Under the pieces are notes generated by a model that did no database searches, was not told the origin of the DNA, and was given only the letters and a program-made list of their open reading frames with translations. Positions 47,423-58,511 of a stretch of DNA of 64,000 nucleotides are shown piece after piece. Made by a program: the position numbers and the translations under genes. Numbering within the stretch: the first letter of the stretch is position 1; the number at the start of each line of letters is the position of its first letter. The stretch comes from Camillea tinctor (Eukaryota > Ascomycota > Sordariomycetes > Xylariales > Xylariaceae): the NCBI GenBank assembly GCA_022578605.1, contig MU394147.1, forward strand, positions 60,478-124,477, in the 5' to 3' direction.

Positions 47423-48907
47423 ATGGACATACTTCCATATCTCCCCAAAGAGCAGCAGGAACTCATCCTCAACGGCCCCGCCCTTGCACCTCCTGCCAAT
47501 ACCACTTCGAATTTCGACAATCGTCCCAACAAGGACGGTCTTGCCCATGGCGCTTTTGCCGTATGCCTCTTTTTTGCAACATTTAGTTTCTTCGTACGAA
47601 TCTATGCAAGGGCTGTTCGCACAAAGAGACTCAGGATCGAGGATGGTATGTATTATCTAGTGAGCTATTTGCAAGTAAATAGGACTAACACGAGTCAACC
47701 ATTATAGCCTGCACTATTGTAGCCTACGTATGTGCTGCTCTACGAAACGTATCAAGTGTTGATTCTGATATTCCGCAACTAGGGATGCTACATAGGTTTT
47801 ATCTATTGTGCTTACCGCTTGATGGCCGAGTATGGCTACTTCATCCACCAATGGGATCTTCGTGTCAGAGACTTGATAGAGATTTCTTACGTTAGTAGAC
47901 ACCCATAATTGATATTGCGTGGCGAGATAGACTACACAAACTAACTAGAGATAGATTCTTCATGTCGGTGGTGTCCTCTACTCGATTACCTTACCGATGT
48001 TGAAATCTGCTATCCTTCTAGAGTGGTCTAGGATTTTTGTTCCCCTAGGGACGCGTAATGCGTTCTGGTGGATTTGCGTGGCCCTGATTTGCATACAGCT
48101 CTTGTTGATGGTTGGATCAGTGGTTTCCCTATGTCTCACATGCATTCCATACCAGAAAATCTGGAATATTACGCTTCCAGGGAAATGCATAGACAAGTCA
48201 AAAATCGAGATCACCACAGCAGCAATACATCTTGCCTCCGATCTCGTTATCCTAAGCCTTCCGCAAAGGGTCATCTGGAATCTGCAGATGTCGGTCAAGC
48301 AGAGGCTTGGTGTATCTGTCATATTTTCTCTGGGTGTTCTGTAAGTTGAAATGCGTAATCTGACCCAACGTAATACGTTATACTAACGTAGGTTATGCCT
48401 AGGGCCTGTGTTTCCGCTGCCTTCCGGTTGGCTGTCACAGTACAGTACTCAACTGCCGACGATCTCATATACGCTGTATCATCTGTCATCCTATGGGCCC
48501 TTGCTGAGATGACTTGCGGCTTCATAGTTGTTGGTATGCCCACGGCACCTAAGGCTCTCTACGAAACAGGCTTAGCTACACGCATCAGAGAGGGATTCAA
48601 ATCGTGGACCGGCAAGTCTAGCAGCGCGAAGAGCTCGACCAACCTCAGCACGTTTTCCTCTTATACCCCAAAATCACCCAATCCGAGCAGCCTCTATCAA
48701 AAATTAGATGAGAACGGAATGCCACTTCGAGGCCTCAAACATTCTCCCTCCACGGAATCAACTGAGCATCTTCGAGAATACAAACAAAGGCCTAATGCGG
48801 CGATCGTCCGGACCACTCAGGTCAGTACTACTGAAGACTACGACTACAATGGCGAAGTTGGAAGCGAGCAATTCCAACGCCAACACCCATGGCGAGCTAA
48901 GAAGTAA
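47423..48907 (+). CDS. Fungal rhodopsin-like integral membrane protein (Fung_rhodopsin/PTH11-like)
   Basis: Five exons: 47423-47645, 47708-47727, 47783-47890, 47955-48340 and 48403-48907 (413 aa), including a 20-nt microexon (ACTIVAY part). Seven hydrophobic segments are visible. They start with GAFAVCLFFATFSFFVRIYARA and include the family hallmarks R-IYAR...EDACTIVAY, then HVGGVLYSITLPMLKSAILLEW, a CIPYQKIWN loop, LASDLVILSLP and ILWALAEMTCGFIVVGMP. The C-terminal 110 residues are polar and Ser/Thr-rich, probably cytosolic. Such proteins are common in Pezizomycotina and often neighbour secondary-metabolite genes. Some are surface sensors of the PTH11 type, but no CFEM domain is present here. 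The function is unknown. Confidence 0.85.
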
Positions 48908-50587
48908 TGACTTATGCGAATCTTGAACGCGATCCTCAGGAAAAGGGGGAAATCTGTACAATATTAAAAGCACTATTCGATTCAAAATTATTGATTTGGT
49001 CTAATTGGCGAGGATAGGAAAAGGGAGGGGAGAAAAAAAGAAAAAGGCTCTGGTATACCCATGTTGCTGCTATGTTTGTAGCGTCTGATTTCGTTTGTTT
49101 TAACTAAGGTAGTTACTTACGTAGATAGTCTTATTCGTGAGCGCAGCATGTTCGATACGATTTCAATGTAATTTCTATTGTACCAATGCTCTCTGACCTT
49201 TGGCTACTGGCCCTTTCACTCTTTGACTTGAGCGTTTTATTTTGCTTACATGTCCTCCGGCAAAGCTTGAGGCTCAATACTCATTTCCCCCTTAACTTGG
49301 CATCTTGCAAAATGGTGTCACAGCCCGTTGTGCACGGTGGGAGCCGATAAGGCCCCCGGCTCTTGTCCCCTTACTTTCGTTCTCGAACGCCAACTCGAAA
49401 TGGTGTGTGGCACTGCGGGAAGTTACTATCGTGTTTCTAGTGGTTACCAATCCATTTGATCGGGAGCATCCCGTAAGATGATGTTTTCTAGAAAAGGAAG
49501 TAGAGGTGCGTTAATGAGCCGAGGCCCCTTACATAAATCCTACGTTGAGCCATATCATTTAGCAATTAGGAGTCACTAGGTGAAGCAGTATTGTATCAGC
49601 GTATCAACCGACCCTATCAGGTCGTTGGCTTCTTAACAATAAACAAACGAACCTGGATACGGCTGTGATGAATGGAGTATGTACACTACACCAGAACGAC
49701 GAACATGGGGGGCTCGGCCCATTCTAGCCCAGCAGGTGCAGAAATCAGTCGGCTAGTCTAGCCATGCTTTATGAGAAATCATATTACTCCGACTCGTCGC
49801 TTACGGCACAATTCGTAAGGGACGACAGGGGCAGAATTTGCGGGAAGAAGACAGGGGTTGTTGATTGGTTGCTCCTCTTCCAACTTCTTTGCCTTCTCAC
49901 TTCATCCTTCTGTTACTGACTTGGCATGCAGAGAGACGTTGAAAAGCTGCATAGACATCTAGGGACCCCAGTCTTTTCCACCAAGGCGATGCGTTCCGTA
50001 ATTGACCATGAGGAAAGATATCGGAGTGTCAGCGAAATCTTTCAGATTCGCCCCCTTGCCGAGGTCGATGAGGGGTAACATGGCTAACAAAGTCGCGCGC
50101 ATAATTGATGCGAATATGTTAGGACCTAGATATTGTGACGACGTGTTACAACACCAGGCGACGAATCCGGGATTGAGGACAGTAACTCAGGGGTGACTAG
50201 AACGCAGACATGTGTCCTTTTGAAGGCTGGTCGAGAAGGGCCGCCTGCTCGCCGCCAATATTTCCTGTGAAGGCATTGTCCTACAGCATCTGACAAAGGT
50301 GTTTAGGAGAGAGACACTAGGCGATGTTGGTATGCCTTGAGTGCATTAGATATCTGCGGGAAGCAAATTACATACAACGTTGTGAACAACCAAAGGTGAA
50401 CATGTATAGATCAAAAATAGTAAATAATTTCCTGTTTGTAAATGAATAATCAGGCTGGCGGGCCTATTTTACTAATTAAAACATTGTGAAAGATCCTCTG
50501 CTGGCGCTTCGAACGTCCCTGACTTACAACCCACAAATATCCTACTAGTATTGAAAATCTGGGAAGGCTGCGAGAGAGTTTGTCAAT
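48908..50587. other. Intergenic region, 1.7 kb, with a GC-richer degraded segment
   Basis: AT-rich at both ends. Between about 49930 and 50340 the sequence is less AT-rich. It has a typical intron 3' end (tactgac...gcag at 49915-49930) followed by about 48 open codons, after which the reading continues only in other frames. The rest shows nothing I can support. The P450 promoter must lie at the right end. Confidence 0.45.
49931..50337 (+). pseudogene. Possible remnant of a multi-exon gene, family unknown
   Basis: After a convincing acceptor (branch-like CTGAC, then GCAG at 49930), one frame reads RDVEKLHRHLGTPVFSTKAM... to a TAA near 50078. Further coding-like stretches follow in other frames, for example RLVEKGRLLAANISCEG... 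ending near 50337. At least one frameshift or unrecognised intron is required. I do not recognise the family. Confidence 0.22.
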
Positions 50588-52455
50588 ATGTCTACCCCCG
50601 AGACACTATCCCTTATTGCAAAATACGGTACCAGTATCCTCGCAACATATGTCCGTCGGCCCTTGAACCAAAAAAAACACCCCCTTAACAAGACATGAAT
50701 ACCTATCGTGTGGCTGCTGACATATGCGTTGAACACCTAGTGGCTCGCTGTTTTTGCATATCGCCTCCTGCTTCATCCACTGAGCAACTATCCAGGGCCA
50801 TTCCTCGCGAAACTTACAGGTGCCTATGCTGGCTTCTACGCAGGTGCCCAACGATATCACCTAGCCACCCAACGAGATCATCACAAGTACGGTATGTCAT
50901 TATTACACCAGTGATATAAACGGCCGGTAACATCTTTTGTTTTCTTTGGCTGACGATCCACAGGCCCTGTTGTTCGTATTGGCCCCAACCGACTCGTTTT
51001 CAATTCAGCGAAGGCACTGCATGGTAAAGTAGGCTGGCCCCCATTAATCCCACCCTCAAGCTGATCAGTCAAAAGATATCTACGACAATGACAGGGTCGT
51101 CAAATCACACGTCTACCTGGTCACCCTGGGCTTTACCGGGACGATCAATATTTTCAGCGCCATCGACAAGGCAGTTCACCGATCCAAGCGGAAGCTAATT
51201 GGTGCCGGCGTCTCGGAGCGCGCAATGAGGGAATTCGAACCTACCATGGTGGAGCAAGTCAATATATTCCTCAACCTCATACTGGAGTCTAGTCGGGCCT
51301 CCCTCCCAGTCAACATGTCGGACCGATGCAAGCGCCTTACCATGGACATTATCGGCCTACTTGCCTTTGGTTACCCCATGAGGACACAGACGGAGCAGCG
51401 CTATCGAACACTACATGACGGCATCGGTGCTAGCAACGCTCACAACAACATCTTGATGCAGTTCCCACGGCTACAGTCACGTGCGATTGCCTATCCCCTT
51501 CATTGGATAACCCTCAATGCACAGAAGGAGGCGTTCTCACTGATAGAGAATATGATCAAGACACGCCTATCCGAAGCCAATGATGCCAGGCGTGACCTTC
51601 TAGCCCAGGTCTCTGAGCAGATGGAAGGCAATCCCGAGTTTCGACAGAGCGATATCTGGTCGGAAGCATTATTTCTGATCCCGGCAGGTTTGTTGTCTAC
51701 CCCCCTTCCCCTCCCCCCTTTTTTCTTATGTTTGGCTCTAATGTGTGCCACGCACTAACGCACGACGGATAGGAGGTGACACGACGGCTGCAGCTATGAG
51801 CGCCCTGTTCTTTTATTTGTCTCGTGATCCCGAACGGTACCGCAAGCTCGCCGACGAGATCCGCACCACGTTTTCAAGTAGCGGCGACATCCGTGGGGGC
51901 CCGAAGCTCTCGGGTTGCCAATATCTTCGTGCCTGCATCGACGAGGCCTTGAGGATATCCCCACCCGTGAACGGCACGTTGTGGCGTGAACTGGCTGCCG
52001 ACGACGATGAAGTTCAGCCATTCATTGTCGATGGTCATGTCATACCTAGGGGGACGCAGGTCGGAGTCAACATTTATACTCTGCACCACAATCCTGAGTA
52101 CTTCCCAGATCCATACAATTTCAATCCCGAGCGCTGGCTCGAGGGGGACGACGACGAGAAAAGGCGGATGAAAGATGCCTTCGCGCCCTTCCAGATCGGG
52201 TATCGCGGGTGTGCCGGCAAGCCCATGGCCTACCTAGAAACGTCTCTCGTACTTGCAAGGGTATTGTGGTACTTTGACTTCGAGCAATCACCTGGAGAGC
52301 TTGGGGAACTCGGTGGTGGCAAGGCCGGCGACAAGACAGGGCGTCACCGCCCTGAGGAGTATCAGATGTACGATATTTTTGCTTCCTACCATGACGGGCC
52401 GAGCTTAGTGTTCCATCCTCGTGGTGCATTCTGCGATGAGCTCACGGCGAAATGA
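50588..52455 (+). CDS. Cytochrome P450 monooxygenase
   Basis: Proposed exons: 50588-50650, 50741-50891, 50964-51023, 51076-51687 and 51773-52455 (522 aa). The N-terminus is a hydrophobic anchor running into RLLLHPLSNYPGPFLAKLT, the usual proline-rich hinge. The I-helix AGGDTT is rebuilt across the last intron. The K-helix ExxR is EALR (about 351), PERW is present, and the heme-binding loop is FQIGYRGCAGKP (Cys about 441). All are intact, so an active ER-bound oxygenase is expected. Exon 1 and its 90-nt intron (donor GTCCGT) are the weak part. Downstream exons are firm. Between the PKS/FSH pair and the PLP gene, it most likely oxidises the polyketide; the position of oxidation is unknown. Confidence 0.9.
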
Positions 52456-53776
52456 CTTAATACTGCGTGTTTTCATGTATAATATGATATTATGACTTGT
52501 ACTATTAGGGGTTGGTAACGACATGCGTATGGCTGGATTGAAGCCATTGGGATGGGATGTACTGTGACGATCATTCATCTAGTCTGATCTCTTCTTGTGT
52601 TTGTTTATCAATAACAACTATAGTATTACTATTCTGCTATATCATATGCCTCTATATCCACACTTATATGCCTTATTAGGGGGTGTGACTGCATACATTT
52701 CTCATGATGTTGGGCTTTGCATCCTCGATTGTTATATCAATAATTATCGCAAGTCGTAGAAGATGCATGGCTACCTAGGTGAGTACCAAAGGGTTAACCG
52801 ACATGTCAACCTGCAAACAACCGGGATGAGTAGCTGGGTATATAGGGAGGGAGTTGTGATCACACAGTCCCAACCGATTAGCCTTGACGCTTCTAACAAC
52901 AGTCACAGTTAGAAGCTAACTTAACATCATAAAATGCCTCCTCGAACTTTATTCGAAACCCTAGTGTCAATATTCCCCTATGGGAAGACCATACAGGTAT
53001 GTATAATGGCACCATGTTGACTCCGAGCATATTATTCTCATGATTGGGAGGATATCAATCAAGGCCAACCTAGGTTATCAATTTCTCAAAAGTTAAAACC
53101 ATGTGCGGCTCCATGTCTTTTACATATGCTTATGTAGGGAAGCCACACACCCTTTGCGACTAAACATAACCACCTAAATAGATGAGCGAGAAATTTTGAG
53201 GGAGCAGAATCAAAGAGTATGTACGAAAGCTTGTTAGCCTTGAAAGTAGATGATAATCTACCGCCCTCTCTTCCATCTCCACCGAGGGAGATGGGAGTTT
53301 TGTCCAATCGTGGTCTCACCTCGGTTCCGAGAGCCTGGGACCAACGCACGAGAACTCTTTGTGCATAATAGAAGCCGCATAACCGAAACAGCAGTCTTTT
53401 CTTCCTTGCATGCTTGGTATGGTGTCATTGAAGGAGGTCAGTCTGGGTCGCAGTAGATTGAAAAGATCATGTATGTCTGTGCTCCTGTCTCCGCAGTCCC
53501 GGTTATGTAGGTAGTTGGACATGTCAGACCTCCCATCCCAGCTGTATGTCTTAGCATGAAAACGAATCAGGTTCGAATAAACATTCCTATGTAGGGTTGT
53601 TATTAAGTCATTGTAATTGTATTGCTATATTCCCTTTTAAGTAGGTTACATGAATCAAAGATCGTGGCTTGGCTCACTTCGTAGATGATCCAAAACTGCA
53701 AAAAACTGTAGTAGTATTGAAAAAAAAAAAAAAAAGCTAACCAAAGCACCATTTCCAACTTGTCACGACTTTAACA
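52456..53776. other. Intergenic region, 1.3 kb
   Basis: It holds the 3' UTRs of the P450 (plus) and the PLP gene (minus). In between is an isolated promoter-plus-first-exon arrangement at 52839-52996, listed separately. A 15-17 A run lies near 53720, just past the PLP gene stop. Nothing else is supported. Confidence 0.5.
52934..52996 (+). other. Orphan first-exon candidate with TATA box and 5' splice site
   Basis: A TATATAG (52839-52845) sits 90 bp before an ATG in good fungal context (cataaaATGCC). The ATG opens 21 codons (MPPRTLFETLVSIFPYGKTI plus Gln), ending at a consensus donor GTATGT (52997). A possible second exon after an AAG at about 53060 gives only ten codons before a stop. Either a very small two-exon gene or the surviving 5' end of a lost gene. 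Confidence 0.3.
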
Positions 53777-55162
53777 TCAGTAAGAACCGGCTTGCTTGCC
53801 AAGGTATTCTCCCTTTTTGACCCTCGTACACAGTTCCAAGAGGGTCTGCCCTGCCCATTCGAAATCGTGAATGTCTAGGTACACCTGAGCGCTGATTCTC
53901 ACCCATGGGCGACCCTCATTCATGTACAATGGGAGGAACGTTTTATACTCCTGTAGCAACTTCTGAGTTATCCATTCCGAGGCAGCAGATGCTTCCTCGG
54001 CGCTTAATGGCAAGGCAACGTTAGTCATGGCGCAGTTGGACATTGTCCCCGCCTTATTATCTAGAACTTCTGTGCCGAGAATGCTAGCCACCTTCTTGCC
54101 TCCATCTTTGGCTAGACTGTTGACATATTCTTTGATCCTGGCTTCACCACCCAAATTCTCCTCTCGCCATTTAATCGCGTCCTTTACGCATAGATATGGC
54201 GTATTATCAACAGTACCGGTGAATTCGAAATTGTTCACGAAGACAGGTTTGGTGCTTTGGGGTAGAGGGTTATTCCTTTGCTTGGACTTGGGTACATATC
54301 CGTGGGATGTCGGTAGTGTCGAAGTAATCAAATGTTGATTTCGGAAAGGGACGTAAAGGACTGCACATCCCCTTGGCACATGAAGCCATTTGTGGCAATT
54401 AGAAATGAAGAAGTCTGGATCTAATCCACTCAAATTGAGGTCGATCATACCAACCCCTTGAGCCCCATCAACAAGGCTGATGATACTTGCTTCTTTGCAG
54501 GCCTTGACCATCTCTTCGAATGGAAATCGGACACCAGGGAGACTGGACACCGTATCAAATACACAGATCTTAGCCCGCTTGCCTTCGTCGGCACATGTCT
54601 TTAGGGCAGCCTTGAAGGCGCTCACGACCTCAGAGTCTTCACAGGGGTATTTGACGTCTATCTCATGAGATGAAACCTTCTCGAGCCCAGAGTCGACGAC
54701 ATAATCAATCGTCTTGCCACACGCGCCATAGATAGTCCTGAAGTAAAGAATAACATCCTTGCCATCATCATTCCACGTCATATTTCGCAGGATAGTGTTT
54801 ACACCAGTAGTCGCATTTGCAACAAAGACGACAGTGTCGGTAGGGGCATTCAGGATCTTTGCAACAGCCTCTCGGGATTCATCTATGAACTTCGGGAAGT
54901 CATATCTGATAGCCTTGTCTGGGGCTGCTTCTGAAAGATCCTGATAGTAACGCATGCGCTTTCTGACGTCTCGTGGAGCAGTACCGAAAGACCCTAATAC
55001 AATTGATTAGAACTAGGTGAGTATCTAAGTAAAGACGTTAACTTTACCATGATTAAGGTTGCGATAATCCGGATGGAAATCAAAGTGCTGGAGCAGTCTT
55101 GGGCCAAACTTGGGTAGATTGTTCCCCCCTGTCTGGGGAGAAGATTGATCAATTGAAGTCAT
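53777..55162 (-). CDS. Class V PLP-dependent enzyme (isopenicillin-N-epimerase/LolT/UstD-like)
   Basis: Two minus-strand exons, 55162-55048 and 54993-53777, with a 54-nt intron; 443 aa. The N-terminus reads ...[13 protein letters not shown]..., the substrate/PLP loop of this superfamily. Next come [14 protein letters not shown], the PLP-pyridine Asp in LVDGAQGVG, and the Schiff-base Lys in [14 protein letters not shown] (about residue 240). Length is normal. Relatives act on amino acids at C-alpha, C-beta or C-gamma: cysteine or sulfoxide lyases, epimerases, LolT in loline synthesis, and the decarboxylative C-C-forming UstD in ustiloxin synthesis. Next to a P450 and a PKS it may join an amino-acid unit to the product, but a primary-metabolism lyase is equally possible from sequence alone. 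Confidence 0.87.
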
Positions 55163-56087
55163 TTTAAGTCCCGGTGGGGTTAAACAATGCGATCGTAGTT
55201 TTACTTAGATTTGGATATACCTCAACTGAGATGTGTGAATGAGCCTTTAATAGTTTTGATTGTGCTGACTCTTAGATGGGCGTGAATCTGAAATGACAAG
55301 CTGCTGCCCGCTCATCGGCTGCTGTTATCTTCTGTTTTGTTTTCTTTTTTGACTCACGATCTCACCTCACGCTAGTTTTTTACAATACTATGTCTAGATT
55401 GTATTTCAGTGGCTCTAAAAATGAGTCTTAGCGGCCACATATATATGCAACTTAGGTAGTATTGTCCTCCTTGTTACATATCTAGCTAGGATTCGCAGAT
55501 CTCCACATGGTCAACGCCATCCGCGCCCTAAAGCCGAAAGACGGAGGTCAATCGCTTCACAACACGTCCGATATCGAACGAGTCAAGGTCACTTTTTACC
55601 GTGTCTAGCCGGTACAGAACCGTTGCTCATATCCTCGGTAGATACCTACTTAATACATATATACCATATCTGTTACTTACGTTGAAATGAACATTCTGTT
55701 TATTATCATTATAGACCCATTCATGCATAATAAATCCTAGGTTTACCGTCAAGTAGGTGAATGCATGTGTATATTGTTATATGAACGCGTATCATTCTAC
55801 CCGCTGATTGACTAAACTTCGGCTTCAGTAGAAATAAATTTTCAGGTACCGCCGTGTTGAGGGACGCGATAATTCGTTTGCTAGCCTTCAGCATAGGCTT
55901 GCATATGTCTCAAGACAATGCTAAAACTACTCGAAAATATCGGTTTGAGCACCGGGTTCCCAACCCATCTTCTCGTTATAGCCAGGGGAGACACCAGCCG
56001 GCACCTCAACGTTGTTACCGTCCGCTTCTAAACCAAGAGTTAGGTGACATGTTTAATGGGCTCTTATGGCCGAATATCTCAGGGATT
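55163..56087. other. Intergenic region, 0.9 kb
   Basis: Promoter of the PLP gene on the left and 3' region of the AA14 gene on the right. AT-rich; no gene or repeat that I can support. Confidence 0.55.
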
Positions 56088-57067
56088 TTACGTACGATTC
56101 CAGGCAATCATCTGCTTTGCTCCAGTAACGCAAGGGGTTTTACCATCACCGCAGTAGATGGGAGCTTTGGGGGTAGCCACCTTTTTCGTTGATTTGGAGC
56201 CAGTGACGTGACACTTGAGATTCTGCATGTACCTAGCAAGAATTTAGTAAGACTCGAGTTAGATATAATGGAGTATCCTTTACATGTTTGGTTGGCCACC
56301 TAATGAATGAGCAAAGTTAACACAGTACGAAATATATGGTGGAGGTTGACTCACATCCGTCGGGGACCCACAGCCATGCGCAGTAGCAACCGCTCTCAGG
56401 GCAAGGAGGGAGGTCGGCAGGAACATCGTAGGTTGCTAAACGTTTCCAAGGTGTGCTTAGCATAAAGGTTAGCATTTGACACTGAGCTAGTTCCTTTTAT
56501 TGCTACTCACTGCTGTAGTGTAGTAAACACTACAAGATTATCGATGGTAACCTGAGAGGGGTCGTTATATGATATCGCAAATGCCGTTCCAGCTGCAGTT
56601 GACTCGTTATGAGTGTGCATCGCGCCTCCGAGGTGATCGGGGTTCGCATCTAAGCAAGTATCCGGAGATGGGCTGTGCCAATCTTCCGGATGGTCATTTC
56701 CATCTGGCCACTCTGATACGGGACCACCGCCAAGAGTTGTTTGGCCCTTATTGTGGGCTAGTTCGACCGTGAATGAACCTCCAGCGGGAAGTTCAAGTGA
56801 ATCTCCTTCATCAGGAGGAAACTTGTCACACCCACGATCTTGCTGCATCCACCACTGGCTCTTAGGTAGATCATACAGAGGCCAAACAGCCGTGTTCGAG
56901 TTCAGGGTGTCAGTTTGCGGGTTCGTTCCGTTCTTGCTCAAAGTTAGCAACTGGAATCACCACAAAATGTTAGCACTGACCAAGCAATACATCCCCTTAA
57001 CCCACGCAGCAACGTGGGCTTGGGCAACCCCAGCCGCAGCCAACGTCAGCAAGGTTGAGGTTTTCAT
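56088..57067 (-). CDS. Secreted AA14-type lytic polysaccharide monooxygenase
   Basis: Five minus-strand exons: 57067-56981, 56932-56511, 56455-56355, 56299-56284 (16 nt) and 56232-56088 (256 aa). A signal peptide ([17 protein letters not shown]) is cut just before HVAAW, giving the N-terminal His that forms the copper brace of LPMOs. Family hallmarks follow: [85 protein letters not shown] and CGQPNMYMQNLKC. The last group appears only if the 16-nt exon is included. AA14 enzymes oxidatively cut xylan bound to cellulose in wood; those studied are from basidiomycetes, with ascomycete relatives little tested. No cellulose-binding module follows. A TATATAAA lies at about 57262-57269, some 195 bp upstream. 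Confidence 0.87.
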
Positions 57068-57261
57068 GTTTGGCGATTAATCAAACTCCAAATTTTTACA
57101 AGAATGAGTTGGTAAGAAGTAACTGGGGTAAAATAATTGGGAAAATGCTTGACAATAAAAATAATAAGTCTATCAAATAGATTGTCCTAAATATAGTAGA
57201 ATAATGAAGGTGTTAATGTTGTATCTCAATATCAGGGCCTTCGCGGCCATTCCTTTGTATT

Positions 57262-57269
57262 TATATAAA
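57262..57269 (-). promoter_or_regulatory. TATA-like element upstream of the AA14 gene
   Basis: A TTTATATAAA palindrome lies about 195 bp before the start codon, which would leave a leader of roughly 165 nt. No other good TATA box lies between it and the gene. Confidence 0.4.
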
Positions 57270-58067
57270 CATCTCCGATAGCTTAAGAAAGCAGAACCAT
57301 CGATATTTTTGCCGGCATTTTGGTATTAGCTGAGAGAAGTGTCCGACCTTAGTTTGGTTTGATATGAATGGTCAGGTGCTTAGCTCATGTTAAACCAAAT
57401 TAGATATAGCTGACACCAGCAACTTTCTGGCTACCAGTAGAGTTGTGGAATAATAGCAGCATTTGATTACATATTTCCATTCTTATACACCACAATTCAT
57501 CGTGATCCATAGACTTCCCCACTACAACATGGTAAACCCCTGCGGTTTCCCCTCCGTCCTATGCAGTCTGCATAATATTGAGATTACATATTTCTATCAA
57601 TCTAGACCACTATAAACTACATACTATACCGTTTTCTTCTGCATTCTTCATAAGCCGCGCTATTGAATTGTTGACCGATCTATTTAGAGAAAGTCGCACT
57701 TGACCTTAGAAGGAGTAATGAAGGTATATCGCCGTACAAGTGTTGACCAGTGAGCTTAGTAGAAAATCAATAAAGACGAGGAGGCTGACAAGAATATGTC
57801 AGGGGCTAGAACCCAAGTTCCATCGAGACCGTTAGTAAGCACGCCAGCAGCTGATTATATATTGTTAGCATGGTAAGATAAAAGACGTCTTCGAAAGGAT
57901 CCTGAAGATGAATTTGTGAAAAGTAATTTACTACGAAAGAATAAAAGAAGCTTCATTGTAACCGGCTATCCCCTAGTTTCTTGAATAAGTAAGCGGATAG
58001 TATTACTGACCTAGCGTCCCATAATACGCCTGTCTCAGCATCATTCCTTTATGAATCTATTGAATTT

Positions 58068-58089
58068 GGGGGAGGGGGGGGGGGGGGGG
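58068..58089. repeat. G homopolymer, one interruption
   Basis: About 21 G residues interrupted by one A at 58073. It has sequencing-prone length and possible G-quadruplex character. Confidence 0.85.
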
Positions 58090-58475
58090 TTACCCATTGG
58101 GATGACAGGATAGTATAGTCCGTGGTTAACCTGAAGTTGGTATCGATAAAGCCATATTGCGTCTCAATACAGACAACGATCCTTTCTATGTTGACCAATC
58201 TGTCTAGATCACGATACCTCTGATATGCATGATCTATATTCTTCAATAGCTCCATAAACCTATATTTCGATGGCATGCTAGCATGCGAACGATTCCAGGG
58301 GATAAATGCATTAAATAGATAAATGAATCGTATACTAAAATCAAATAGCCTCACTAAATTGCAATGCCATTAGCTGAGGTAGTATTTGCCCCTGGTGACT
58401 ACGCCGGTCATGTTACATTAGGATGACTCAGCAGGCCCTAGTTATTAGTTCTCCTTTTTGGGTTCACTATCCTTT

Positions 58476-58483
<8 letters not shown>

Positions 58484-58510
<27 letters not shown>

Positions 58511-58511
58511 C
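58484..58511. repeat. (AC)n microsatellite, about 14 units
   Basis: A perfect dinucleotide run between tctctctt and gtatag, in non-coding DNA. Confidence 0.9.

Noticed and set aside
56951..56980. 30-nt intron at the start of the AA14 gene
   Set aside because: Too short for a spliceosomal intron; moving the acceptor to 56933 gives a 48-nt intron and the conserved MYCLNGT.
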